A stretch of 64,000 nt of DNA from positions 1,739,559-1,803,558 of the forward strand of contig MEFY01000002.1 of assembly GCA_001725325.1 (NCBI GenBank), given 5' to 3'. A program made the translations under genes and the position numbers. Shown here in pieces: positions 38,937-51,435 of this stretch; within the stretch, counting starts at the first letter, position 1, and each line of letters opens with the position of its first letter. Source of the stretch: Leifsonia sp. SCN 70-46. Its GTDB lineage: Bacteria; Actinomycetota; Actinomycetes; Actinomycetales; Microbacteriaceae. The notes under the pieces were generated by a model. It did not search any database. It was not told where the DNA came from and saw only the letters and a list, made by a program, of their open reading frames with translations.

Positions 38937-40082
38937 ATGAGCATCTACCTCGACCACGCGGCGACGACGCCGCTGCGGCCCGAGGTGCTCGAGGCGTACG
39001 TCTCCGCTCTGGGCGTCGTGGGCAATCCGTCGTCGATCCACTCGCAGGGCCAGCAGGCGAAGAGGATGCTCGAGGAGGCGCGCGAGCGCATCGCGGCGTC
39101 GCTCGGGGCCGACCCCGTCGAGGTGACGTTCACGTCGGGCGGCACCGAGGCGGTGAACCTCGCCGTGAAGGGGCTGTACTGGGCCCGGGGGAGGCGTCGC
39201 ATCCTCACCTCGCGTGCCGAGCACCACGCGACCCTCGACGCCGTCGAGTGGCTCGTGGCGCACGAGGGCGCGGTCGTCGACTGGATCCCCGTCGACGGGC
39301 TCGGCCGCCTCGACCTCGCGTACCTCGCGGCGGCGCTCGCCGACGACGTCGCGCTCGTCTCCGTGCTGTGGGCCAACAACGAGGTCGGCACGATCCAGCC
39401 GGTAGCCGAGGTCGTCGCGCTCGCCGCGGCGCACGGCGTGCCCGTGCACTGCGACGCCGTCTCGGCCTACGGGCACGTGCCGGTGTCCCTGGACGGCCTT
39501 GCCGCGCTGAGCGTCTCCGCCCACAAGGTCGGGGGACCGGTGGGCGTGGGCGCCCTCGCGATCTCCCGCTCGGCGTCGGTCACCCCGCTGCTGCACGGCG
39601 GCAACCAGCAGCGCGCCCGCTCGGGCACGCAGGATGCCGCCGGGGCCGTCGCCTTCGGCGTCGCGGCGTCCTTGGTGGAGCGGGGGCTCCCCGTGGACAC
39701 GGCCCTCCGCGACCGCCTCATCGCCGGCGTGCGCGCCGCCGTGCCCGACGCCGTCCTCCGCGGAGACCCCGTCGACCGCCTGCCGGGCAACGCGCACTTC
39801 ACCTTCCCGGGCTGCGAGGGCGACTCGCTCCTGTTCCTGCTCGACGTCGCGGGCTTCAGCGTCTCGACGGGCTCGGCCTGCCAGGCCGGTGTGCCGGAGG
39901 CCTCGCACGTGCTGCTCGCGATGGGCGTGCCGGAGTCAGAGGCGCGCGGCGCCCTGCGCATCACCCTCGGCCCCGACTCGACGGCCGCTGAGGTCGACGC
40001 GTTCGTCGCCGCGCTCCCGGCCGCCGTCGCCCAGGCGCGCGCCGCGGGCCTCGCCGACCGCGAGCCGCGCCTGGGGCGCTAG
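38937..40082 (+). CDS. cysteine desulfurase (NifS/IscS type)
   Basis: The 381-residue PLP enzyme moves sulfur from cysteine to acceptors. MSIYLDHAATTPLRPEVLEAY, NPSSIHSQGQQAK, FTSGGTEAVNLAVKG, WANNEVGTIQPV, HCDAVSAYGHVP, the PLP-lysine block LSVSAHKVGGPVGVGAL and the catalytic-cysteine loop VSTGSACQAGVPEASHVLLAMG are all present. The tRNA 2-thiouridylase mnmA lies 0.8 kb downstream on the same strand, the usual partner receiving sulfur for tRNA modification. No ribosome site; a weak CATGCT box lies 6 nt before the ATG. Confidence 0.95.
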   Translation: MSIYLDHAATTPLRPEVLEAYVSALGVVGNPSSIHSQGQQAKRMLEEARERIAASLGADPVEVTFTSGGTEAVNLAVKGLYWARGRRRILTSRAEHHATLDAVEWLVAHEGAVVDWIPVDGLGRLDLAYLAAALADDVALVSVLWANNEVGTIQPVAEVVALAAAHGVPVHCDAVSAYGHVPVSLDGLAALSVSAHKVGGPVGVGALAISRSASVTPLLHGGNQQRARSGTQDAAGAVAFGVAASLVERGLPVDTALRDRLIAGVRAAVPDAVLRGDPVDRLPGNAHFTFPGCEGDSLLFLLDVAGFSVSTGSACQAGVPEASHVLLAMGVPESEARGALRITLGPDSTAAEVDAFVAALPAAVAQARAAGLADREPRLGR

Positions 40083-40191
40083 GGCCCGGCCGCGCCGCTG
40101 CATCGGTCGCGCGCACTCGCGCGCACCGGTCCGTACCCGCGCCGTTGCGCCGCGCAGCGCTGCGGCCTCGCCGGACCGGGGATTCCCCCGC

Positions 40192-40222
40192 CGCGATGTA
40201 TGCCGCGCAGGCATACATCGCG
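40192..40222. repeat. palindromic hairpin with GATGTATGCC arms
   Basis: CGCGATGTATGCC (40192-40204), loop GCGCA, then the exact reverse complement (40210-40222). The ATGTATG core recalls the two REP-like elements. It lies after nifS and could stop or stabilise transcripts. Confidence 0.65.
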
Positions 40223-40315
40223 CGCCGCAACTCTCCCTCCCGCGCGAACGCGGCGGAGACCCCCTTGCGCGCATCCTGCACATGTCATAATCTTCTGACA
40301 GGTGAAGGAGGAAGC

Positions 40316-40642
40316 ATGAACGCGGAGCAGCTCAGCACGTGGCTGACCGCGATCTCGAGCGCGCAGCGCATGCGCATCCTCGCGACGATCGCCGACGGGC
40401 CGCTGCACGTGAGCGAGATCGCGCGGCGCATGGAGATGTCGCGCGCGCTGCTCTACATGCACCTCGCCAAGCTCGAGGAGGCCGGGTTCGTCACCGGACA
40501 CCACGAGCTCACCGACGACGGCAAGGCCCTCAAGCTCTTCGAGGCCGTGCCGTTCGCCACGACCCTCGACCTCGCGACGCTCGTCGCGGCGGTCGCATCC
40601 TCACCCAAGCCCCAACCGCAACCGACAGAAAGCAGCGAGTGA
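40316..40642 (+). CDS. ArsR-like winged-helix regulator
   Basis: The 108-residue protein has a winged-helix domain (QRMRILATIADGPLHVSEIARRMEMSRALLYMHLAKLEEAGFVTGHHELTDDGKALKLFEAVPFATTLD) and a disordered proline-rich tail. A strong GAAGGAGGA site precedes ATG 40316. Its stop overlaps the next gene (TGATG), a small membrane protein with a coiled tail, so the two form a regulator/membrane-protein pair, a frequent actinobacterial arrangement. The target is not evident; the palindrome at 40192 lies upstream. No metal-binding cysteine box of classical ArsR is seen. Confidence 0.88.
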   Translation: MNAEQLSTWLTAISSAQRMRILATIADGPLHVSEIARRMEMSRALLYMHLAKLEEAGFVTGHHELTDDGKALKLFEAVPFATTLDLATLVAAVASSPKPQPQPTESSE

Positions 40643-40896
40643 TGGAGTACTGGTTCTACAGCCTCTGGTTCTGGCTCGGCCTCGTCGCCGTCGTGGCGAT
40701 CATCGCCGGCGTCATCACCAACGCCGTGAACAAGGGCAACGAGACGAAGCGCTACGTGGCCGACGCGGCCAACGGCGGCGACTACCGCACGCTCGCCGAG
40801 CAGGGTGCCGCGGTCAACGCGCAGCTGCTCGAGCGGCTCGGCGCAGTCGAGCAGAGGCTCGCGTCGATCGAGAAGACCCTGACCGAGATCCCCTAG
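40642..40896 (+). CDS. small membrane protein coupled to the ArsR-like regulator
   Basis: The 84-residue protein has one N-terminal helix ([21 protein letters not shown]) and a cytoplasmic amphipathic coiled tail ([31 protein letters not shown]). The ATG overlaps the regulator stop. Such ArsR-plus-coil membrane pairs may sense envelope state, but the function is unknown. The mnmA gene follows from its own leaderless promoter. Confidence 0.8.
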   Translation: MEYWFYSLWFWLGLVAVVAIIAGVITNAVNKGNETKRYVADAANGGDYRTLAEQGAAVNAQLLERLGAVEQRLASIEKTLTEIP

Positions 40897-40912
40897 AACG
40901 TACACTCGTCGG

Positions 40913-42022
40913 GTGAAGGTGCTCGCGGCGATGAGCGGGGGAGTCGACTCCGCCGTCGCCGCCGCGCGCGCCGTCGACGCCGGCCACGACGTCGTCGGGG
41001 TGCACCTCGCGCTCAGCCGCATGCCGGGCACCCTCCGCACGGGCTCGCGCGGCTGCTGCACGATCGAGGACTCGATGGACGCCCAGCGCGCCGCGAACCT
41101 CATCGGCATCCCGTACTACGTGTGGGACTTCTCCGCGCGCTTCAAGGAGGACGTCGTCGACGACTTCGTCGCCGAGTACGCCGCGGGCCGCACCCCCAAC
41201 CCGTGCATGCGCTGCAACGAGCGCATCAAGTTCGCCGCCCTCCTCGAGAAGGCGCTCGCGCTCGGCTTCGACGCCGTCGTCACGGGCCACTACGCGAGCA
41301 TCGTCGAGGATGCCCGCGGCAACCGCGAGCTGCACAGGGCGTCGGCCTGGGCCAAGGACCAGAGCTACGTGCTCGGCGTCCTCACGGCGGAGCAGCTCGC
41401 CCACGCGATGTTCCCCCTCGGCGCCACGCCGTCCAAGGCCGACGTGCGGGCCGAGGCTGCCGCGCGCGGGTTCAGCGTCGCGTCGAAGCCGGACTCCCAC
41501 GACATCTGCTTCATCCCCGACGGCGACACCCGCGGCTGGCTCGCGGATCGCGTGGGGGCGGAGCGCGGCGACATCCTCGACACCTCGGGTGCCGTGCTCG
41601 GCACGCACGAGGGTGCGCTCGCGTTCACGGTCGGGCAGCGCAAGGGCCTCAACGTCGGCTACCCGACGGACGACGGCAAGCCCCGGTTCGTGCTCGAGAT
41701 CCGTCCCAAGACGAACGAGGTGGTCGTCGGCCCGCGCGAGGCCCTCGCGATCGCGGAGCTCGCCGGCTCGAAATACACGTGGGCGGGCCTGCCGCCCGCC
41801 GACGCTTCGGTGCCGTTCGAGTGCGACGTGCAGGTGCGCGCGCACGCCGACCCCGTGCCGGCGGTGGCGTGCGTGCGCGACGGCGAGCTCGTCGTCACGC
41901 CGGCGGAGCCGATCGTGGGCCTAGCGCCCGGCCAGACCGCCGTGCTCTACGTGGGCACGCGCGTGCTCGGGCAGTGCACAGTCGACCGCACGGTGAGCGC
42001 CGTGACTGTCGGCGCCCCTTCG

Positions 42023-42025
<3 letters not shown>
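40913..42025 (+). CDS. mnmA: tRNA-specific 2-thiouridylase
   Basis: The 370-residue protein thiolates uridine 34 of Lys, Glu and Gln tRNAs. ATP-pyrophosphatase P-loop [12 protein letters not shown]; the first catalytic cysteine in [24 protein letters not shown]; the second cysteine in [37 protein letters not shown] 40913 follows TACACT (40901-40906) by 6 nt with no ribosome site, a leaderless start. Works downstream of the cysteine desulfurase encoded at 38937. The next gene, ligA, starts 9 bp after the stop from its own TAGACT box inside the mnmA end. Confidence 0.96.
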
Positions 42026-44365
<2,340 letters not shown>

Positions 44366-44609
44366 GCGCCCTCCGAGCCGCGAGCGCAGAAACTCGCGTA
44401 CCCCGAATTCAGGGTTGTCGACCCCCGATTCCCCGGGGATGCTGGCGCGCGCCGAAAACCCTGTAACCCGGCGGAAGTCCAATTAACAATTTTCACACTG
44501 GAAACATTGGTGACCCCCCAAACGGGGCGTTCTATCCCCTACCATGGGGGGTGCGCGAACGAGCTTCGACTGGCGGGGTGTCGGCTCGCGTGAACGAGGG
44601 AAACCCGAA

Positions 44610-45920
44610 GTGCTGTTTGACGTCGCAGCAATCGTGACCTCGGTGACACTGGGACCTGTCGCCGAGGCCTTTGGCGTTCACGAGCTGCAGGCCGCGCCGA
44701 TCGTCTCGACCCTCACGATCCCCGACGCGCCGCCGCTCCCGTTCATCGGCCCCGAGCCCGCCGAGGGCCCCGCCGACGAGGTGCAGGGCCCGCGCCTGCT
44801 GCAGCAGCTCTCGCTCCTGCCGGTCAAGTCGATCTCGACGTGGGTCGCCAACAACCCCCAGGCGATCGCGGGCCTGCTCGCGAGCCCGCCCCCCGCGAAA
44901 GACGTCACGCTGTGGTGGCAGTCCCTCGACGTCGACGCGCGCCTCGCGCTGCGCACCGCGACGCCCCAGCTGGTCGGCAACCTCGACGGAGTGCCCTACC
45001 CGATCCGCGACCTCGCGAACCGGTCGGTGCTCACCTCGACGATGAAGAACCTCGACCAGGTCATCGCGACCGAGTCGGGGCGCACGGTCGTCGAGAACGC
45101 CAAGCAGCAGCTCCACATGCTGCAGTCGATCGCGGGCGCGCTCGGCACCGACACGTCCGCGAAGCGCACGCTCATGTCGCTCGACGTCAACGGCCAGGGC
45201 CGCGCCGCCATCGTGGTGGGCGACCTGCGCACCGCCGACTACGTGACCTACCTCGTGCCCGGCATGTTCTTCACCATCGAGAACCAGATGGGCGACTGGG
45301 TGGATGCGGCGTCCCGCCTCCACGACGAGGAGCTCAGCTGGCTCGCGCTCCTCGGCCCCGGGCCGGGCACGGGCGTCCCCGAGCAGTCGCCGAGCGTCGC
45401 GACCGTCGCGTGGATCGGCTACCACACGCCCAACCTCACGAACGTGGGCGGCATCGAGAACGCCTACGAGGGCCGGGATGCCCTGGCCGGAGCCATCGAG
45501 GGCCTCCAGTCCCTGCGCTCGGGCGACGAGCCCTACGTCTCCGTCATCGCGCACTCCTACGGCTCCACCGCGGCGCTCATGGCCCTCACGGAGTACGACT
45601 TCCAGATCGACGCGCTCGCGCTCGTCGGCTCTCCCGGCAGCCCCGCCAAGTCCGCGTCGGAGCTGCACGTGCGCGACGGCAACGTGTGGGTGGGCGAGGC
45701 CGCGTGGGATCCGATCCCCAACAGCTCCTACTTCGGCAGCGACCCGGGCGCCGCGAGCTACGGCGCCCGCCCCATGGGCGTCGGCGGCACCACCGACCCG
45801 CTCACGCAGGCGCGCCTCGCGGCCTCGACCGGCCACAACGAGTACTTCTCGCCGGGCACCGAGTCGATGCGCAACTTCGCCCTCATCGCCATCGGCCAGG
45901 GCTCCTACGTCACCCAGTAG
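44610..45920 (+). CDS. alpha/beta hydrolase, DUF1023-like
   Basis: About 436 residues from GTG 44610, which has GAGGGAAA upstream; ATG 44544 would add 22 residues without a ribosome site. The nucleophile elbow AHSYGSTAALMAL and the early block TVAWIGYHTPNLTNVGGIENAYEGRDAL fit the actinobacterial DUF1023 hydrolases; the catalytic His is probably in STGHNEYF. N-terminal VLFDVAAIVTSVTLGPVAEAFGV could be a weak membrane or secretion segment. Substrate unknown. The 244 bp upstream contain an unusually AT-rich stretch (AATTAACAATTTTCACAC at about 44480) and C-rich palindromes, so it has its own promoter. Confidence 0.85.
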   Translation: MLFDVAAIVTSVTLGPVAEAFGVHELQAAPIVSTLTIPDAPPLPFIGPEPAEGPADEVQGPRLLQQLSLLPVKSISTWVANNPQAIAGLLASPPPAKDVTLWWQSLDVDARLALRTATPQLVGNLDGVPYPIRDLANRSVLTSTMKNLDQVIATESGRTVVENAKQQLHMLQSIAGALGTDTSAKRTLMSLDVNGQGRAAIVVGDLRTADYVTYLVPGMFFTIENQMGDWVDAASRLHDEELSWLALLGPGPGTGVPEQSPSVATVAWIGYHTPNLTNVGGIENAYEGRDALAGAIEGLQSLRSGDEPYVSVIAHSYGSTAALMALTEYDFQIDALALVGSPGSPAKSASELHVRDGNVWVGEAAWDPIPNSSYFGSDPGAASYGARPMGVGGTTDPLTQARLAASTGHNEYFSPGTESMRNFALIAIGQGSYVTQ

Positions 45921-46019
45921 CCCGATGTACCCCGATCGAGTGCTCCCCGTAGTGGGACGCGACGGGGGTGCGCGAGTTCCGTAACGTACTTCCTGACGCA
46001 GTTGTGATGGGGGTATCCA

Positions 46020-46478
46020 ATGCGGTCAGGCATCATGCAGGGGATAGCACGCGGCTGGGGGGCCGCGTGCTTCCTCCTGCTGCCCGTGCTCCTGCTCGGC
46101 TCGTGCATGACGCCGGGGCAGGTCGCGCTCGCGCCCGCATCCTCGGCCGACGACTTCCTCGATGTGATCGCCGACACCCAGTCCGTCGTGGGCGGCGAGT
46201 GGGCGGTGCACGACGACCCGGCTACCCGCGGATGCCTGCTGCCCGACGGCACCGCCGGCCGCACGGTGTCCGTGCTGCGCATCGCATCCTCGCCGCTCAC
46301 GCGCCTGAACGCCGTGGCCGCGACCTGGGAGGATCTCGGCTACGACGTGGAGCGCATCTCCGTCGGTCCCGTCACGCAGCTCATCGGCACCAACGCCGCG
46401 AACGAGAAGCTCATCTTCCGCGGCAGCACGCTCGCGATGACGCTCCAGGGCGAAAGCGCGTGCGCTCCCGGCGAATAG
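46020..46478 (+). CDS. secreted lipoprotein, hypothetical
   Basis: The 152-residue protein has a lipoprotein signal (GIARGWGAACFLLLPVLLLGSC) and a mature domain with two cysteines (TRGCLLPDG and ESACAPGE) at its ends and ISVGPVTQLIGTNAANEKLIFRGSTLAMTLQGES. ATG 46020 is preceded by GATGGGGGTA. It is one of several lipoproteins of unknown function in this core stretch; no family recognised. Its TAG stop forms part of a TAGACT box 40 bp before gatC. Confidence 0.82.
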   Translation: MRSGIMQGIARGWGAACFLLLPVLLLGSCMTPGQVALAPASSADDFLDVIADTQSVVGGEWAVHDDPATRGCLLPDGTAGRTVSVLRIASSPLTRLNAVAATWEDLGYDVERISVGPVTQLIGTNAANEKLIFRGSTLAMTLQGESACAPGE

Positions 46479-46515
46479 ACTTGTCGAGTCCTTTCCGCCC
46501 CAGCTTCGGAGTCGC

Positions 46516-46815
46516 ATGTCTGAAATCACGACCGACGTCGTGTCCCACCTCGCGAACCTCGCGCGCATCGCGCTGACCCCCGAGGAGATCGAGAAGCTCA
46601 CGGGCGAGCTCGGCGCGATCGTCGACTCCGTGGCCAAGGTGAGCGAGGTCGCGACGCCCGACGTGCCCGCGACGAGCCACCCCATCCCGCTCGTCAACAT
46701 CTTCCGCGAGGATGTGCCGGGCGAGACCCTCACGACCGAGCAGGCCCTCGCGGGGGCTCCCGAGCACGACGGCTCCCGCTTCAAGGTGAGCGCGATCCTG
46801 GGGGAGGAGCAGTGA
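46516..46815 (+). CDS. gatC: Asp/Glu-tRNA(Asn/Gln) amidotransferase subunit C
   Basis: The 99-residue GatC wraps around GatA and stabilises the GatCAB complex, which converts Glu-tRNA(Gln) (and Asp-tRNA(Asn)) to the amidated form. [37 protein letters not shown] and [18 protein letters not shown] are family-typical. ATG 46516 has TTCGGAG upstream. It overlaps gatA (GTGA), so the two are translationally coupled. Confidence 0.95.
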   Translation: MSEITTDVVSHLANLARIALTPEEIEKLTGELGAIVDSVAKVSEVATPDVPATSHPIPLVNIFREDVPGETLTTEQALAGAPEHDGSRFKVSAILGEEQ

Positions 46816-48305
46816 GCCTCACGACCCTGACCGCCGCCGCCCTCGCCGAGAAGCTCGCCTCGGGCGAGGTCTCGTCCGTCGAGGCCACGCAGGCCCACCT
46901 CGACCGCATCGCCGCGGTCGACGGCGACGTGCACGCCTTCCTCCACGTCAACGAGTCGGCGCTCTCCGCGGCAGCCGAGGTCGACGCCCAGCGCGCCGCC
47001 GGCGCTCCGCTCGGCCCCCTCGCGGGCGTGCCCATCGCCATCAAGGACGTGCTCTGCACCATCGGCATGCCGTCGACGGCGGGCTCGAAGATCCTCGAGG
47101 GCTGGATCCCGCCCTACGACGCGACCCCGGTCGCGCTCCTGCGCTCGGCGGGGGTCATCCCGCTCGGCAAGACCAACATGGACGAGTTCGCCATGGGCTC
47201 GTCGACCGAGCACTCGGCCTACGGCCCCACGCGCAACCCGTGGGACCTCGGCCGCATCCCCGGCGGGTCCGGCGGCGGCTCGGCCGCGGCGGTCGCCGCG
47301 TTCGAGGCCCCGCTCGCGCTCGGCTCCGACACGGGCGGCTCGATCCGCCAGCCGGCGGCCGTCACGGGCTCCGTGGGCGTCAAGCCCACCTACGGCGGCG
47401 TCTCGCGCTACGGCGCGATCGCGCTCGCCTCCTCGCTCGACCAGGTCGGCCCGGTCACGCGCAGCGTGCTCGACGCCGCCCTCCTGCACGACGTCATCGG
47501 CAAGCACGACCCCCGCGACAGCACCTCGCTCAAGCACGAGTGGCCGTCGTTCGCCGCCGCCGCGCGCGAGGGTGCGCGCGCGGAGTCGCTCAAGGGTCTG
47601 CGTGTCGGCGTCGTCAAGGAGCTCGACAGCCCCGGCTTCCAGGCGGGCGTCTCGCAGCGGTTCCACGAGGCGCTCGAGCTGCTCACGGCCGCCGGCGCCG
47701 AGATCGTGGAGGTCTCCGCGCCCCACTTCGAGTACGCCGTCGCGGCGTACTACGTCATCCTCCCCGCCGAGGCGTCGAGCAACCTGGCCAAGTTCGACTC
47801 GGTGCGCTTCGGCATGCGCGCTGCCGTGTCCGGCACGGTCGAGGACGTCATGGCCGCCACGCGCGAGGCCGGCTTCGGCCCCGAGGTCAAGCGCCGCATC
47901 ATCCTCGGCACCTACGCCCTCTCGGCCGGCTACTACGACGCCTACTACGGCAGCGCTCAGAAGGTGCGCACGCTCATCCAGCGCGACTTCGCCTCGGCGT
48001 TCGAGCAGGCGGACGTGCTCGTCTCACCTGCTGCGCCGACCACGGCCTTCACGTTCGGCGAGAAGATCGACGACCCGCTCGCGATGTACCTCAACGACGT
48101 GACGACGATCCCCGCCAACCTCGCGGGCGTGCCCGGCATGGGCCTGCCCATCGGCCTCGCGCCCGAGGACGGCCTGCCCGTCGGCTTCCAGATCATGGCG
48201 CCCGCGCGCGAGGATGCCCGGCTCTACGCCCTGGGCGCGACCCTCGAGCGGCTCCTCGAGGAGAAGTGGGGCCACCCGCTGCTCTCCGAGGCCCCGGAGC
48301 TCTAG
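46812..48305 (+). CDS. gatA: Asp/Glu-tRNA(Asn/Gln) amidotransferase subunit A
   Basis: The 497-residue amidase-signature protein provides ammonia from glutamine. Catalytic Lys in [12 protein letters not shown]; the Gly/Ser-rich signature [17 protein letters not shown] with cis-Ser and nucleophile Ser in [20 protein letters not shown] start overlaps gatC. In most actinobacteria gatB follows directly; here 1.6 kb with a CGNR regulator and an EamA transporter intervene. The 3' end overlaps the convergent CGNR gene by 4 bp. Confidence 0.97.
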   Translation: MSLTTLTAAALAEKLASGEVSSVEATQAHLDRIAAVDGDVHAFLHVNESALSAAAEVDAQRAAGAPLGPLAGVPIAIKDVLCTIGMPSTAGSKILEGWIPPYDATPVALLRSAGVIPLGKTNMDEFAMGSSTEHSAYGPTRNPWDLGRIPGGSGGGSAAAVAAFEAPLALGSDTGGSIRQPAAVTGSVGVKPTYGGVSRYGAIALASSLDQVGPVTRSVLDAALLHDVIGKHDPRDSTSLKHEWPSFAAAAREGARAESLKGLRVGVVKELDSPGFQAGVSQRFHEALELLTAAGAEIVEVSAPHFEYAVAAYYVILPAEASSNLAKFDSVRFGMRAAVSGTVEDVMAATREAGFGPEVKRRIILGTYALSAGYYDAYYGSAQKVRTLIQRDFASAFEQADVLVSPAAPTTAFTFGEKIDDPLAMYLNDVTTIPANLAGVPGMGLPIGLAPEDGLPVGFQIMAPAREDARLYALGATLERLLEEKWGHPLLSEAPEL

Positions 48306-48850
48306 CCCGCCGACCGCTCGCGGTAGGCGATCTGGTTCATGCGGTTGCCGCAGCGCACGCTGCAGAACCGCTTGGACCCGTTCTTCGACAGGTCGACGAG
48401 CACGCCCTCGCAGTCGGGGGCGTCGCACACGCGCATCCTGTGCATCTCGTCGGAGCGGATGACGTCCATGAGGGCGAGCCCCACCTCGACGCGGATGCGC
48501 TCGGCCAGCGGCGCGTCCTGCGCCGTCGCGTGCAGGTGCCAGTCGAAGGAGTCGTGGCGGGTGAGGTAGGGAAGGGCGTTCGCCTCGCGCATCATGCGGT
48601 TGACCTCCTCGGCCGCGCCATCCCGGTCGAGGCCCCAGAACGAGCGCACGAGGTCGCGCGTCGCCTGCACGTCGGCGAGCTCGGCGGCGTCGCGGTCGAA
48701 GCGGCCGGAGTACCGGTGGGCGTCCACGAGCGCGGTGAGCTCGGCGGGAGTCGAGATCTCGTCCAAGCCGCTGCGGGAGGCCCGCGGGTCGGTGTTGGCG
48801 AGGGCGACGGTGAAGTCGAGCGTCGCGATCGTGTCAGGGGCAAAAAGCAA
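48302..48850 (-). CDS. CGNR zinc-finger (ABATE domain) regulator
   Basis: The 182-residue protein has an N-terminal ABATE-type stress-induced domain and a C-terminal treble-clef finger ([41 protein letters not shown]) with C-x4-C and C-x3-C-GNR ligands. Start is TTG 48850, chosen because AAGGAG lies 6 nt upstream and no better start exists. It is divergent from the EamA transporter 69 bp away, the standard layout for a local regulator and its target. Insertion of this pair splits gatA from gatB. Confidence 0.9.
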   Translation of the reverse strand: MLFAPDTIATLDFTVALANTDPRASRSGLDEISTPAELTALVDAHRYSGRFDRDAAELADVQATRDLVRSFWGLDRDGAAEEVNRMMREANALPYLTRHDSFDWHLHATAQDAPLAERIRVEVGLALMDVIRSDEMHRMRVCDAPDCEGVLVDLSKNGSKRFCSVRCGNRMNQIAYRERSAG

Positions 48851-48919
48851 TTTGACTCCTTATTCCCGACGAGAGTACCGTCAGCAGCAATCCACCGCAA
48901 CGGGCCTGACAGGAGCGAC

Positions 48920-49909
48920 ATGAAGACGACGCGCGGCATCATCATCGCGGTGCTCGCCTCGCTCGCGTTCGGCACGTCCGGCGCGTTCGTGAAGCCGCTC
49001 TTCGAGGTCGGGTGGAGCCCCGCCGCGGCAGTCGCGCTGCGGGCCCTCGCGGGCAGCGTCATCCTCGCACCGTTCGCGATCGTGGCCCTGCGCGGCCGCT
49101 GGTCGACGGTGTGGAAGGGCCGCTGGCGCATCCTCGGCATGGCCCTCGTGGGCGTCGCCGGCTGCCAGCTCGTCTACTTCATGGCCGTGGAGCGCATCCC
49201 CGTCGGCACCGCCATCCTCGTGGAGTACACCGCGCCCGTGCTGCTCGTGCTCTTCGCGTGGGCGACGACGCGCAGGATGCCCAGGGCCGTCGTGCTCGTC
49301 GGGTCGGCTGTCGCCATCGTCGGACTCGTGCTCGTGATCGGCCCCGGTGCGCTCGCGTCGGTGGACCTCCTCGGCGTGCTCTTCGCGTTCCTCGCCGCGA
49401 TCGGCGCCGCCGGGTACTACCTCATCGCGGCACGGCCGAGCGAGGGGCTGCCGGGCGTGGCCCTCGCGTGGCTCGGGCTGTTCTTCGGCTCGGTCATCCT
49501 GTTCGCCGTCGGCGGGCTGCGCGCGGTGCCTTTCGACATGGTCTTCACCGATGTCCCCTTCCTGGGCGGAACCGCCCCGTGGTGGGTGTCGCTCGGCATC
49601 GTGGTGCTGTTCGCGACGGCCCTCGGCTACGCGGCGAGCATCACCGCGACGGGGATGCTCGGCTCGCGCCTCATGTCGTTCATCGCGCTGCTCGAGGTCG
49701 TGTTCGCGACGATGTTCGCGTGGCTGTGGCTGGGGGAGCAGCTCACCCTGTCGCAGCTGCTCGGCGGAGCGCTCATCCTCGCGGGCATCGTCTTCGTCTA
49801 CTCGGAGCGCCGCGCGGCCATGCCCGTGGAGCCGCTCGAGATGCCCGCGGCCTCGGAGCCGACCGAGACAGCCCCGACCCCGACAGAGCCGGTGCCCACG
49901 CGCCCGTAG
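48920..49909 (+). CDS. EamA/DMT-family transporter
   Basis: The 329-residue membrane protein has ten helices in two EamA repeats (IIIAVLASLAFGTSGAFVKPLFEVGWSPAAAVALRALAGSVIL, and SLGIVVLFATALGYAASITATGMLGSRLMSFIALLEVVFATMFAWLWLGEQLTLSQLLGGALILAGI). A proline/threonine-rich cytoplasmic tail follows. AGGAG precedes ATG 48920. Family members export amino acids, drugs or metabolites; the substrate here is unknown. Probably controlled by the divergent CGNR regulator. Confidence 0.93.
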   Translation: MKTTRGIIIAVLASLAFGTSGAFVKPLFEVGWSPAAAVALRALAGSVILAPFAIVALRGRWSTVWKGRWRILGMALVGVAGCQLVYFMAVERIPVGTAILVEYTAPVLLVLFAWATTRRMPRAVVLVGSAVAIVGLVLVIGPGALASVDLLGVLFAFLAAIGAAGYYLIAARPSEGLPGVALAWLGLFFGSVILFAVGGLRAVPFDMVFTDVPFLGGTAPWWVSLGIVVLFATALGYAASITATGMLGSRLMSFIALLEVVFATMFAWLWLGEQLTLSQLLGGALILAGIVFVYSERRAAMPVEPLEMPAASEPTETAPTPTEPVPTRP

Positions 49910-49918
49910 AATCGTCAG

Positions 49919-51433
49919 GTGGCTAAAGCAGATCTGATGGACTACGACAAGGCGCTCGAACTCTTCGAGCCGGTGCTCGGCTTCGAGGTGCACGTCGAGC
50001 TCAACACGCAGACGAAGATGTTCTCGGATGCGCCCAACCCCGCCGCGGCGGGTGCGGAGCAGCACGAGCCCAACACCACGATCACGCCCGTCGACCTCGG
50101 CCTGCCGGGTTCGCTGCCCGTCGTCAACGAGCAGGCCGTCAAATACTCGATCAGCCTGGGCCTCGCGCTCGGCTGCTCGATCGCCTCGTCGTCGCGGTTC
50201 GCCCGCAAGAACTACTTCTACCCCGACCTCGCGAAGAACTACCAGATCAGCCAGTTCGACGAGCCCATCGCCTACGACGGTGTCGTGCAGGTCGAGCTCG
50301 CCAACGGCAAGACCTTCGACATCCAGATCGAGCGCGCCCACATGGAGGAGGACGCCGGCAAGCTCACCCACATCGGTGGCGCGACTGGCCGCATCCAGGG
50401 CGCCGAGTACTCGCTCGTGGACTACAACCGCGCGGGCGTTCCGCTCGTCGAGATCGTCACGAAGATGATCACGGGCGCCGAGGGCGATGCCCCCGAGCTC
50501 GCCAAGGCGTACGTCTCGGCGATCCGCGACATCGTCGTCTCGCTCGGCATCTCCGAGGCGAAGATGGAGCGCGGCAACCTGCGTTGCGACGCCAACGTGT
50601 CGCTCTCCCCCCGCGGATCGGGCAAGCTCGGCACGCGCACCGAGACGAAGAACGTCAACTCGCTGCGCTCGGTTGAGCGCGCGATCCGCTACGAGATCCA
50701 GCGGCAGGCCGCCATCCTCGACGCCGGAGGCACCATCACGCAGGAGACGCGCCACTGGCACGAGGACACGGGGGTGACCTCGGCCGGCCGCCCCAAGAGC
50801 GACGCCGACGACTACCGTTACTTCCCAGAGCCCGACCTCCTTCCCGTTGAGCCTTCTGCCGAGCTGATCGCGGAGCTGCGCGCCGCCCTCCCCGAGGCGC
50901 CGAGCATCCGTAAGAAGAGACTGCAGCAGGCGTGGGGATTCACGGACCTCGAGTTCCAGGATGTGCTCAACTCCGGCCTCCTCACGGAGGTTGAGGAGAC
51001 GGTGGCGGCGGGCGCTGCCCCGGCTCAGGCCCGCAAGTGGTGGACGGGTGAGATCGCCCGCGTCGCCAACGAGCGGGGTGTCGACAGCTCGTCGCTCGTG
51101 AGCGCCAGGCACGTCTCGGAGCTCGTCGCGCTCATCGAGTCAGGCGACCTCACCGACCGCCTCGCGCGCCAGGTGCTCGAGGGCGTCATCGCGGGGGAGG
51201 GCTCGCCCGCCGAGGTCGTGGAGAGCCGCGGCCTCAAGGTCGTCTCCGACGACGGCGCGCTCATCGCCGCCATCGACGAGGCCCTCGCCGCCCAGCCCGA
51301 CGTGCTCGAGAAGATCCGCGACGGCAAGGTGCAAGCTGCCGGCGCCGTCATCGGCGCGGTCATGAAGGCCATGAAGGGCTCCGCGGACGCGGCCCGCGTG
51401 CGCGAGCTCGTGCTGGAGCGGGCGCAGCAGTAG
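49919..51433 (+). CDS. gatB: Asp/Glu-tRNA(Asn/Gln) amidotransferase subunit B
   Basis: The 504-residue GatB activates the tRNA-bound Glu/Asp and binds t[108 protein letters not shown] and [23 protein letters not shown] are diagnostic; a YqeY-like tail domain ends the protein. GTG 49919 has TAGAAT (49907-49912) 6 nt upstream, a leaderless start, so it has an independent promoter despite being separated from gatCA. Confidence 0.97.
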   Translation: MAKADLMDYDKALELFEPVLGFEVHVELNTQTKMFSDAPNPAAAGAEQHEPNTTITPVDLGLPGSLPVVNEQAVKYSISLGLALGCSIASSSRFARKNYFYPDLAKNYQISQFDEPIAYDGVVQVELANGKTFDIQIERAHMEEDAGKLTHIGGATGRIQGAEYSLVDYNRAGVPLVEIVTKMITGAEGDAPELAKAYVSAIRDIVVSLGISEAKMERGNLRCDANVSLSPRGSGKLGTRTETKNVNSLRSVERAIRYEIQRQAAILDAGGTITQETRHWHEDTGVTSAGRPKSDADDYRYFPEPDLLPVEPSAELIAELRAALPEAPSIRKKRLQQAWGFTDLEFQDVLNSGLLTEVEETVAAGAAPAQARKWWTGEIARVANERGVDSSSLVSARHVSELVALIESGDLTDRLARQVLEGVIAGEGSPAEVVESRGLKVVSDDGALIAAIDEALAAQPDVLEKIRDGKVQAAGAVIGAVMKAMKGSADAARVRELVLERAQQ

Positions 51434-51435
51434 CG

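Noticed and set aside
40192-40222. Hairpin before the ArsR-like gene considered as a riboswitch
   Set aside because: A simple palindrome about 95 bp from the start, without conserved riboswitch architecture; more like a REP element or terminator of nifS.
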